Positions 1-5,402 of a stretch of 5,402 nucleotides of DNA are shown here, in pieces. The stretch is from Aalborgiella sp031390045 (lineage in GTDB: Bacteria > Pseudomonadota > Gammaproteobacteria > Burkholderiales > Burkholderiaceae_C), in NCBI GenBank assembly GCA_031390045.1, contig JANMTB010000049.1, positions 1 to 5,402 of the forward strand. Direction: 5' to 3'. The position numbers and the translations under genes were made by a program. The notes under the pieces were generated by a model. The model made no database searches. It had not been told where the DNA came from and saw only the letters and a list, made by a program, of their open reading frames with translations. Positions within the stretch are counted from its first letter, which is position 1, and each line of letters starts with the position of its first letter.

Positions 1-1
1 A

Positions 2-1087
2 GCCGATGTGAAGCGCGACGGTTGGGCCATTGAATGCCGCATCAACGCGGAAGACCCGTTCCGCAATTTCCTGCCCAGCACCGGGCGCCTGGTGCGTTTT
101 GCGCCGCCGGCACAGAGCATGTGGCAGGGCAACACGGCCGACTTGCTGGGCGTGCGTGTAGACACGGGCGTGCAGGACGGTGGCGAGATCCCGATGTTTT
201 ACGACTCGATGATCGCCAAACTCATCGTGCATGGCACCGACCGGCTCGATGCGATTGCCAAGATGCGCGAAGCACTGAATGGCTTTGTGATTCGCGGCGT
301 CAGCAGCAATATCCCGTTCCAGGCGGCGCTGTTGGCACACCCCAAGTTTGTGGCGGGCGACTTCAACACCGGGTTTATCGCTGAAAACTATGGTCAAGGT
401 TTTAAAGCCGAAGATGTGCCGCACGCGGATCCTGATTTCTTAGTTGCCTTGGCAGCCTTCGTTCGCCGCAAGTCGCGTGAACGCGCGGCTGGTATCACCG
501 GCCAGTTGCCGGGCTACAGCGTGCAGGCGGGTAGCGACTACACCGTCATCACGCTAGGTATGGGCGGCGAGCACGTCTACGCACCCGTGCATGTGAACGA
601 GTTTGTCGGTGAAACAGGTTCTGCGCAAGTCATTGTGGGCAAAAACAGCTACAAAATAAGCAGCACCTCACGATTGAATGACATCGGTATTAACGGCACT
701 GTCAACGGCAAACCGTTCACTGCGCAGGTCGAACGCGGCGCAAACAACGCATCGATGAAAAACCCGCTAGCCCTGCGCGTCCAACACAACGGTACCAAAA
801 TTGACGCCATGGTGGTCTCGCCCCGCATGGCCGAGCTGCACAAACTCATGCCGCACAAAGCAGCTCCAGACATGAGCCGTTTTGTACTGTCGCCCATGCC
901 CGGTTTATTGGTTGACGTGGCCGTGCAAGTTGGTCAAAAAGTGCAGGCGGGAGAGCGTGTGGCCGTGATTGAAGCCATGAAAATGGAAAACGTGCTGTTT
1001 GCGGCGGCGGATGGCGTGGTGAGCAAGATTACCGCAGCCAAGGGTGAATCTTTGGTGGTGGATCAAGTGATTGTAGAATTTGTGTAA
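2..1087 (+). CDS. pccA: Propionyl-CoA/acyl-CoA carboxylase alpha subunit (biotin carboxylase + biotin carrier), 5'-truncated by window edge
   Basis: This is the C-terminal part of the biotin-containing subunit of an acyl-CoA carboxylase. With a beta subunit lying outside the window, it would carboxylate propionyl-CoA to (S)-methylmalonyl-CoA using ATP and bicarbonate in the cytoplasm. The frame is open from base 2, so the apparent GTG at 8 is internal. It begins in the biotin carboxylase domain at the conserved ECRINAEDP motif and continues through the C-terminal biotin carboxylase subdomain (YDSMIAKLIVHG, near 200-232). A linker resembling the PCC BT domain covers roughly 420-870. The biotinyl domain covers roughly 885-1084 and starts at SPMPGLL. 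Its AMKM motif carries the biotin-accepting Lys at 980-982. The stop is TAA. The ATP-grasp core is missing only because the window starts here. The substrate call of propionyl-CoA over acetyl-CoA or methylcrotonyl-CoA comes from the linker type and the downstream epimerase-like gene, so it is inference. Confidence 0.9.
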   Translation, partial: ADVKRDGWAIECRINAEDPFRNFLPSTGRLVRFAPPAQSMWQGNTADLLGVRVDTGVQDGGEIPMFYDSMIAKLIVHGTDRLDAIAKMREALNGFVIRGVSSNIPFQAALLAHPKFVAGDFNTGFIAENYGQGFKAEDVPHADPDFLVALAAFVRRKSRERAAGITGQLPGYSVQAGSDYTVITLGMGGEHVYAPVHVNEFVGETGSAQVIVGKNSYKISSTSRLNDIGINGTVNGKPFTAQVERGANNASMKNPLALRVQHNGTKIDAMVVSPRMAELHKLMPHKAAPDMSRFVLSPMPGLLVDVAVQVGQKVQAGERVAVIEAMKMENVLFAAADGVVSKITAAKGESLVVDQVIVEFV

Positions 1088-1111
1088 ATTCATTTGATGC
1101 GATTAAAGAGC

Positions 1112-1117
1112 AAAGGA
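1112..1117 (+). promoter_or_regulatory. Ribosome binding site for the cupin gene
   Basis: AAAGGA lies seven bases before the ATG at 1125 and supports that start over the in-frame ATG at 1134. The 37-base gap after the carboxylase stop shows no hairpin that could terminate transcription, so read-through from the carboxylase gene is likely. Confidence 0.6.
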
Positions 1118-1124
1118 AAATAGC

Positions 1125-1406
1125 ATGACAACCATGACCCAACAAGATTTCGAAGCCGCCTTGACAGCCGAAAACTACCCCGAAGTCGTCAACATCAGCA
1201 AAGATGTGGGCTACCAAATGGGTGAGCACTCGCATGCTTTTGATGCCTACGCACTCATTTTGCAGGGCGACATCACACTCACGGTTAACGGCGTGGCGGC
1301 AACCTACAAAGCTGGCGATACATTTCGCTTAGCGGCCAACACGCCACATCTGGAAAGCGCCGTGCCACACGGTGTGAGCTACTTGGTTGGCAGAAGGCGT
1401 GTATAG
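1125..1406 (+). CDS. Small single-domain cupin protein
   Basis: This 93-residue protein is almost entirely one cupin_2-type beta barrel. Cupin motif 1 is visible as HSH at residues 35-37 followed by Asp40, where many cupins have Glu, and then a turn at QGD (47-49). Motif 2 is AGDTFRLAANTPH, ending in His75. His35, His37 and His75, possibly with Asp40, would form the usual metal site. The protein ends shortly after the last barrel strand (YLVGRR), as is usual for one-domain cupins, so it looks complete. There is no signal peptide, so it is presumably cytoplasmic. It lies 37 bases after the carboxylase subunit gene, and its end overlaps the phosphatase gene. Small cupins range from sugar or polyketide isomerases to dioxygenases and ligand sensors, so the substrate cannot be named. 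A link to propionyl-CoA metabolism rests on position only. Confidence 0.85.
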   Translation: MTTMTQQDFEAALTAENYPEVVNISKDVGYQMGEHSHAFDAYALILQGDITLTVNGVAATYKAGDTFRLAANTPHLESAVPHGVSYLVGRRRV

Positions 1407-2475
1407 ACGCAGACTGCTTGGTGCAGGCGCTGGCATTGCCGTTGCGGCGCTCAACGGTTGTGCGTTACCTTTTAGTTCGACACCTTCTGAGCCAATCACT
1501 GCAAAAACGCTGAGTCGTATCGCTTTCGGTTCCTGCAGCGACCAAAACAAACCGCAACCCATTTGGAGCGCCATCAATGCCTCCAAGCCAGACTTGTTCA
1601 TTTTCGGCGGCGACAACGTTTATGCCAGCGATCAGCCTTGGCGTTTAGAGAAGCTACAAAGAGCCTACGCACAGTTAGCTCAAAACGCTGGCTTTGCGCA
1701 ATTGCGCAGTACAACGCCGTTTCAAGTCATTTGGGATGACCATGATTACGGCTTGAACGATGGTGGCGCTGACTTTGCGCACAAACAAGAATCCAAAGAC
1801 GAGTTTTTGAAGTTTTGGAACATTGATGCTACCGACACGCGCCGCAGCCGCAACGGTTTGTACAACAGCACAATTTACGGAAATAAAGGCAAACAAGTTC
1901 AAATCATCTTGCTAGATGGCCGCTCGTTTCGTTCCCTTTTGAAACCGACGGATGTGCGCAATGCGCCAGGAAAAGAGCGCTATTTACCCGACACTGATCT
2001 CACTAAAACCATGCTGGGTACAGCGCAGTGGCAGTGGCTAGAGCAACAATTGATGCTACCCGCAGATGTTCGCTTGATCGTCTGCGGCGTGCAAGTCATT
2101 GTGGAAGGCCATGGCTGGGAATGTTGGGGTAATTTTCCTGCTGAGCAAGCCAAAATGATGAGCCTAATTCGCAGCACCCGTGCGAAAGGCGTGGTCTTCC
2201 TTTCCGGCGACCGCCACATTGGCGCGATGTACAAGCATCAAGCAGCAGATTCCTCTACAACCTATCCGCTCTACGAACTCACCTCTAGCGGCATTACGCA
2301 AGCCTGGGCATCAGCCAAAGAAGCTGGCCCGAACCGCTTGGGCGAACTCATTACACAAAACCACTTTGCACAAATCGACATTGATTGGGTAACTCGAAAT
2401 CTGTCGCTTTCGCTGCTGGGTGAGCAAGGGCAGAGTTTGAAGCAGTTCTCGATTCCATTATCCGATCTAAGCTAA
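1387..2475 (+). CDS. PhoD-like metallophosphatase (alkaline phosphatase D family), Tat/lipoprotein-type N-terminus
   Basis: This is a PhoD-family metal-dependent phosphatase or phosphodiesterase of about 362 residues, expected to act outside the cytoplasm. Conserved family blocks appear in order: RIAFGSC (44-50), GGDNVYA (74-80), VIWDDHDYGLND (114-125), LLDGRSFR and SGDRH (273-277). Asp76, Asn77, Tyr79, Asp117-118, His119 and His277 lie in the metal and active-site blocks. The N-terminus has YRRRLLG (6-12), a twin-arginine-like motif, then a small-residue hydrophobic stretch ending in LNGC (22-25). This suggests Tat export and possibly lipidation at Cys25. No in-frame ATG precedes these blocks, and an in-frame TGA lies at 1375-1377, so the start must be TTG 1387 or GTG 1399. 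I give the longer form. Either start overlaps the end of the cupin gene (20 or 8 bases), which suggests translational coupling. The natural substrate is unknown. Confidence 0.88.
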   Translation: MAEGVYRRRLLGAGAGIAVAALNGCALPFSSTPSEPITAKTLSRIAFGSCSDQNKPQPIWSAINASKPDLFIFGGDNVYASDQPWRLEKLQRAYAQLAQNAGFAQLRSTTPFQVIWDDHDYGLNDGGADFAHKQESKDEFLKFWNIDATDTRRSRNGLYNSTIYGNKGKQVQIILLDGRSFRSLLKPTDVRNAPGKERYLPDTDLTKTMLGTAQWQWLEQQLMLPADVRLIVCGVQVIVEGHGWECWGNFPAEQAKMMSLIRSTRAKGVVFLSGDRHIGAMYKHQAADSSTTYPLYELTSSGITQAWASAKEAGPNRLGELITQNHFAQIDIDWVTRNLSLSLLGEQGQSLKQFSIPLSDLS

Positions 2476-2499
2476 TTTATTATTTCAATTTTCAAAAGT

Positions 2500-3000
2500 A
2501 TGACCAACACCTCAAACCGCCCCTTCAAAGTCCTTGGCATCCAACAAATTGCCATAGGCGCACCTAGCAAAGACAAGCTCAAAACCCTGTGGGTAGATAT
2601 GCTGGGCTTGGAGATAACTGGTAACTATGTTTCAGAGCGAGAAAATGTGAATGAAGACATTTGCGCGATCGGCAGCGGACCGTTTAAGGTGGAGGTTGAT
2701 TTGATGCAGCCGATTGACCCGGACAAAAAGCCAGCCGTTCACGCCACGCCACTGAACCATGTGGGCTTGTGGATTGATGATTTGCCTGCAGCGGTTGAGT
2801 GGCTGACTGCCAAAGGCGTGCGCTTTGCACCCGGTGGGATTCGACGCGGCGCTGCGGGGTTTGATATCACATTTTTACACCCGAAAGCGAATGATGAATT
2901 TCCGATTTCAGGGGAAGGGGTATTGATTGAGTTGGTGCAAGCGCCGCCTGAGGTGGTGACCGCTTTTGCGCGACTTTCGGGCGCTTATTTGGGCGCATAA
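2500..3000 (+). CDS. VOC-superfamily protein, probable methylmalonyl-CoA epimerase-like enzyme
   Basis: This 166-residue protein has two vicinal-oxygen-chelate modules, at roughly residues 11-73 and 83-149. It follows the methylmalonyl-CoA epimerase pattern: IAI near the start, DMLGLE, NHVGLWIDDL in the middle, and FLHPK followed by GVLIELVQAP at the end. Aligned by eye to the Propionibacterium shermanii epimerase (metal ligands His12, Gln65, His91, Glu141), the matching positions are Gln16, Asp67, His87 and Glu144. All four could bind metal, but the first His is replaced. The enzyme would interconvert (S)- and (R)-methylmalonyl-CoA, directly after the carboxylase encoded upstream. It starts 24 bases after the phosphatase stop, and I see no Shine-Dalgarno sequence before its ATG. 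A glyoxalase I-like or other lyase role is the main alternative. The fold is secure; the reaction is inferred from motif similarity and gene context. Confidence 0.85.
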   Translation: MTNTSNRPFKVLGIQQIAIGAPSKDKLKTLWVDMLGLEITGNYVSERENVNEDICAIGSGPFKVEVDLMQPIDPDKKPAVHATPLNHVGLWIDDLPAAVEWLTAKGVRFAPGGIRRGAAGFDITFLHPKANDEFPISGEGVLIELVQAPPEVVTAFARLSGAYLGA

Positions 3001-3001
3001 A

Positions 3002-3673
3002 TTACTGCTTAATCACCGCCATCACACCTGCAAACCCAATAAACGCACCGCCAGTGACGCGGTTGAACCAGCGCAGGATATTAGGTTTGCGCAGCTGCTG
3101 CGCCATGCTTAACCCGCCCAAGGCGTAGATGAAGTACCACAGGATTTCTAGCACGCTGAAAGTTGCTAACAAAATAACCAATTGCGGTACTTGTGGCAAA
3201 TCAGCCTGGATGAATTGTGGCAACAAGGCTGCGGCAAAGAGCAAAGCTTTGGGGTTGCTGCCAGCGGTGAGGAATCCCGTTTTATAAAGGTTAAATTCGT
3301 TGTAGCCGGCGTATTTATTGCCTAAAGTGCTATTATTTTTGACGTTTGTATTACCAATTTTGTCATTTTCATCGATGGCTGTAGGCGTTACTGGTGCCGT
3401 CCAAACCTTGTAACCCAAGTACGCCAAATACAGCGCGCCCATCCAACGCAAAGCGTCAAACACCCTCGGCGCATTTTGCAAAATGACGCCCAAACCGAGC
3501 GCTGACATGGTGAACATAATCATCAAAGCCGTCATACAACCAGCCATGCTATAGATGCTGGCGCGCAGGCCGAAGCGGACAGATTGGTTCATGATGAGCA
3601 ACATATTCGGCCCAGGCGCAGCACTGATGAAGAAGGTGGCGGTGACAAATAGCCACCAGGTGCTGAGGTTCAT
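3002..3673 (-). CDS. LysE/RhtB-family amino-acid exporter
   Basis: This is an inner-membrane efflux protein of 223 residues in the LysE/RhtB family, which exports amino acids such as homoserine, threonine, lysine or cysteine derivatives. Hydrophobic segments lie at about residues 6-26, 38-64, 70-92, 133-152, 160-185 and 200-220, matching the six-helix plan. The family signature AAPGPN is at 18-23 after the first helix, and the second-half signature NPKALLF is at 140-146. The loop between helices 3 and 4 (101-128) is longer than usual and rich in Asn. The coding DNA there is AT-rich. The ATG at 3673 opens directly into helix 1; the Shine-Dalgarno sequence before it is poor. The gene converges on the VOC gene with one base between the stop codons. 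Its substrate cannot be read from sequence. Confidence 0.92.
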   Translation of the reverse strand: MNLSTWWLFVTATFFISAAPGPNMLLIMNQSVRFGLRASIYSMAGCMTALMIMFTMSALGLGVILQNAPRVFDALRWMGALYLAYLGYKVWTAPVTPTAIDENDKIGNTNVKNNSTLGNKYAGYNEFNLYKTGFLTAGSNPKALLFAAALLPQFIQADLPQVPQLVILLATFSVLEILWYFIYALGGLSMAQQLRKPNILRWFNRVTGGAFIGFAGVMAVIKQ

Positions 3674-3691
3674 GGGTGTCGCAATGTTGAA

Positions 3692-3700
3692 ATTATGCCA
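3692..3700 (-). promoter_or_regulatory. Possible extended -10 promoter for the exporter gene
   Basis: On the minus strand the 63-base gap upstream of the exporter contains TGGCATAAT, which matches the extended -10 pattern TGnTATAAT with one mismatch in the hexamer. It would start transcription about a dozen bases before the ATG. No good -35 hexamer sits at the usual distance, and a second CATAAT occurs a few bases upstream. The exporter may instead be transcribed through from the CPBP gene. Weak evidence. Confidence 0.22.
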
Positions 3701-3736
3701 ATATTATGTCATAGCGCATCATGATCTTCAAAACTC

Positions 3737-4588
3737 CTATGATGGGTACTCAGTGCCTTTGGCTGCATATCTAGAGAGCGTTTTTGGACCCCAAACCACA
3801 ATGACTAGCAAGGCTGCTCCAACCATCACGAGGCTGGCAATACGCATATCGAAATGGGATCCGTAAACCGGAAACAGTACGTATGCCATGTTCAACGTAG
3901 CGTGAAACAGCGCGGCTGCAAACACGCTTCTACCTGTGTTGTTGTACAGCCAGACGGTAAAAACCCGAAATGTCAGCGCATACAGGCACCACCAGGCAAT
4001 CCATGACGGAGAGCGACCCATCAGTAGCAGAGGCGTGAGATGCCAGAGGATTCCCACCAGCCCCAGAAGAACGCTGGCACCCAACGCGCCCCAGCGCGCT
4101 TGCATGGGGTCAAGCGCATAACCAGACCAGCCCAGCTCTTCTCCCAAACCTTCCAAAAAGAAAGCGATGAACATGAGAAGTGCAAAAATTAGATGAAACT
4201 GCGCTGTAGGCAGCGGCGCGTCCTGCCAGTGCATCAGGCCGTAAACCACCAAGCTGACTGCGGGCATTAACAGCAGAACGGGAACCAGCCAGCGCTTGCC
4301 TTGGATACGCTTGAAATCAAAAGATCGCTTGAGCAGCGCCCGCTTACCCGCAGATTTTCTATTGAAGTGCACCAATACCAGCGCCGCCGCCATAGGAGCA
4401 AACCCGGCGAGAGCACTCACCGAGAGCCCCGGCATCAACTTTAGATCGGTCGCGCCGCCTATCAACCAGAACGGAGTGGACAGCGCGAAGACCAGCAGGA
4501 AGAATGCTGGGAGACGGTGTGATGGACCCAGCGGATCAAGGCTTGCGTGCATTGAAGATAACCTCGGGATATTGACTTGCCGGGGCAT
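3737..4588 (-). CDS. CPBP-family intramembrane protein (Abi/CAAX-protease-like) with EExxxS motif
   Basis: This polytopic membrane protein of 283 residues belongs to the CPBP family, relatives of Rce1 and bacterial Abi proteins that are often intramembrane metalloproteases. Long hydrophobic segments lie at about residues 27-45, 55-75, 100-119, 131-147, 166-190, 196-214, 221-238 and 250-266. Motif 1 is EELGWSGYAL (150-159), with the Glu pair intact but Ser155 where Arg is usual. Motif 2 has His183 (GILWHL), and motif 3 is His229-xxx-Asn233. The catalytic Glu and His residues are therefore present. Two starts are plausible. ATG 4588 has GGAGGT eight bases upstream. ATG 4552 has GAGG nine bases upstream and gives a shorter overlap with the hydrolase gene (17 rather than 53 bases). 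I give the longer form. The target protein is unknown, and the hydrolase gene just upstream is broken. Confidence 0.85.
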   Translation of the reverse strand: MPRQVNIPRLSSMHASLDPLGPSHRLPAFFLLVFALSTPFWLIGGATDLKLMPGLSVSALAGFAPMAAALVLVHFNRKSAGKRALLKRSFDFKRIQGKRWLVPVLLLMPAVSLVVYGLMHWQDAPLPTAQFHLIFALLMFIAFFLEGLGEELGWSGYALDPMQARWGALGASVLLGLVGILWHLTPLLLMGRSPSWIAWWCLYALTFRVFTVWLYNNTGRSVFAAALFHATLNMAYVLFPVYGSHFDMRIASLVMVGAALLVIVVWGPKTLSRYAAKGTEYPS

Positions 4589-5402
4589 CCATCAGCACCT
4601 CCGTGCGACCCAGCAGGTGCCGGTTGAAGAACGACAACGAGTACGCGTTGATGATGTGGTGTGCTCGCCGTGCATCGATTGGGCCGGTGACGCCCAACCA
4701 GGGCAGGAGCGGAGACCAGTAGGGGATGTCGGTCAGATTGACGTGGAACATGCCCGGCACCTGCAGGAAATATGAAGCAGCCCGCGAGGTATCAAATACC
4801 GTGCGCATGCTGGTCTGGTGCTCGTTAATGTCAGCTTCCGACCAACCGCCAGACCGGCGTCGTTCCAGTCGCATGGTCTCAGCGTCGCGAGTGATCCATA
4901 GGGCGGGCTGTTGCAAACCGAATTTAACGACATCCACTGGCATGGGGGCATCCATGAATAGGCAAGCCCGTAAGCGCGGCTCAACTCGACAGGCTTCACT
5001 GCCGACAATGCCGCCCAATGAGACACCAAACGTGCCAACATGCAGAAGATCCAACCGTCCGGTCAAGATTGCATTAGGGTCGGCTAGATTAAGCGAAGCG
5101 AGTTGATTCAGCGTGAAGCTGACGTCTTCGGCAAGATAAGGGACGATGCCTATATCGAATGCACGGTCGCCCAGCATCGGTGAAATACCCGCCGGACTAT
5201 GGCTTTGGCTGATCAAGGGCAACATCTGATCCAACGGCAGAGCGCCCACTTCGCGTCCATCCGGGAAAACGACCACTGCCGCAGTATGTGGTTGATCGAT
5301 CGCCGCAACGATGTAGCCCTGCGAGACCAACGCCTACACCTGGAATGTGTTCATCTGGCGAAAGCCGATAGCGCCCTCCAAAAAAATGAGCACCGGGTAG
5401 TT
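4536..5402 (-). pseudogene. PAF-acetylhydrolase-like alpha/beta hydrolase, interrupted by an in-frame stop and cut by the window edge
   Basis: This is an alpha/beta-hydrolase resembling the plasma platelet-activating-factor acetylhydrolase family, which hydrolyses esters such as short-chain phospholipids. The open part (TTG 5330 to TGA 4536, 264 codons) contains IVAAIDQP, the nucleophile elbow GVSLGG, MDAPMP and GMFHVNLTD. By comparison with human PAF-AH these give a Ser104-Asp127-His196 triad in that numbering. Upstream, the same frame runs to the window edge and encodes NYPVLIF, then GFRQMNTFQV, which matches the family's strand and oxyanion-hole region. The two parts are separated by one TAG at 5334-5336. 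The position looks like a former GAG (Glu), a single-base change. The frame is otherwise intact on both sides. A protein restarted at TTG 5330 would lack the N-terminal strands and the oxyanion-hole loop. A sequencing error, recent pseudogene or read-through are all possible. The 3' end overlaps the CPBP gene. Confidence 0.78.
4597..4602 (-). promoter_or_regulatory. Ribosome binding site inside the hydrolase gene for CPBP start 4588
   Basis: Read on the minus strand this is GGAGGT, eight bases before ATG 4588 and inside the coding sequence of the upstream hydrolase. It is the best Shine-Dalgarno match seen in the window and is the reason for preferring the longer CPBP start. A weaker GAGG at 4562-4565 serves the alternative ATG at 4552. 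Confidence 0.45.

Noticed and set aside
905..1235. Minus-strand open frames opposite the carboxylase and cupin genes.
   Set aside because: They are antisense to strongly conserved coding sequence, show no recognisable domain and have no ribosome binding site.
2979..2996. Repeated GGGCGC (2979-2984 and 2991-2996) near the VOC stop as a possible terminator hairpin.
   Set aside because: It is mainly a direct repeat. The only pairing is a four-base GCGC stem with an eight-base loop and no T-run, all inside the coding sequence.
3718..3725. Palindrome ATCATGAT in the gap upstream of the exporter, as an operator.
   Set aside because: An eight-base palindrome is expected by chance, and no second copy or known operator pattern is nearby.
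4296..5106. Plus-strand open frames opposite the CPBP and hydrolase genes.
   Set aside because: They lie antisense to genes with clear family motifs, and their products are Arg/Ser/Pro-rich with no recognisable fold, typical of shadow frames.
4536..5330. A complete 264-codon hydrolase gene starting at TTG 5330.
   Set aside because: Family-like sequence continues in the same frame beyond the TAG at 5334-5336 to the window edge, so this is the downstream part of an interrupted gene. Reinitiation at TTG 5330 with AGG eight bases upstream cannot be excluded, but the product would lack core strands.
5380..5386. Run of seven A (seven T on the coding strand) in the hydrolase gene as a slippage or frameshift site.
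   Set aside because: The frame is correct on both sides of the run (VLIFLEG then GFRQMN), so no shift has occurred here.

Overview
The window looks like a piece of a betaproteobacterial chromosome, most likely order Burkholderiales. The main support is the propionyl-CoA carboxylase alpha subunit, whose C-terminal biotinyl region resembles those of Comamonadaceae-type bacteria as I remember them. The assignment rests on protein resemblance alone, because the window holds no rRNA or other phylogenetic marker. It is densely coding, with seven protein genes or gene remnants and no gap above 65 bases. I saw no tRNA, rRNA, CRISPR array, insertion sequence or phage gene.

Left arm, plus strand (2-3000): four genes packed as a probable operon. 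They are the 3' part of the acyl-CoA (propionyl-CoA) carboxylase biotin-carrier subunit, a small one-domain cupin, a PhoD-type metallophosphatase with a Tat/lipoprotein-like N-terminus that overlaps the cupin gene, and a VOC-superfamily protein that aligns best with methylmalonyl-CoA epimerase. The first and last genes fit one pathway: propionyl-CoA is carboxylated to (S)-methylmalonyl-CoA, which is then epimerised to the (R) form used by methylmalonyl-CoA mutase. The cupin and the phosphatase between them have no obvious place in that pathway.

Right arm, minus strand (3002-5402): a LysE/RhtB-type amino-acid exporter whose stop codon lies one base from the stop of the VOC gene, preceded by a CPBP-family membrane protein, preceded in turn by a PAF-acetylhydrolase-like alpha/beta hydrolase. 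The hydrolase and CPBP genes overlap and are probably co-transcribed.

The clearest anomaly is in the hydrolase gene. Its reading frame continues with family-like sequence to the right edge of the window but is cut by an in-frame TAG at 5334-5336. The 264-codon open frame from 5330 is therefore the C-terminal part of a broken gene rather than a complete one. Other points of interest are a variant metal site in the VOC protein (Gln for the usual first His), Ser in place of Arg in the CPBP EExxxR motif, and an AT-rich, Asn-rich extra loop in the exporter. I found no convincing evidence of a wholly new multi-gene system here.
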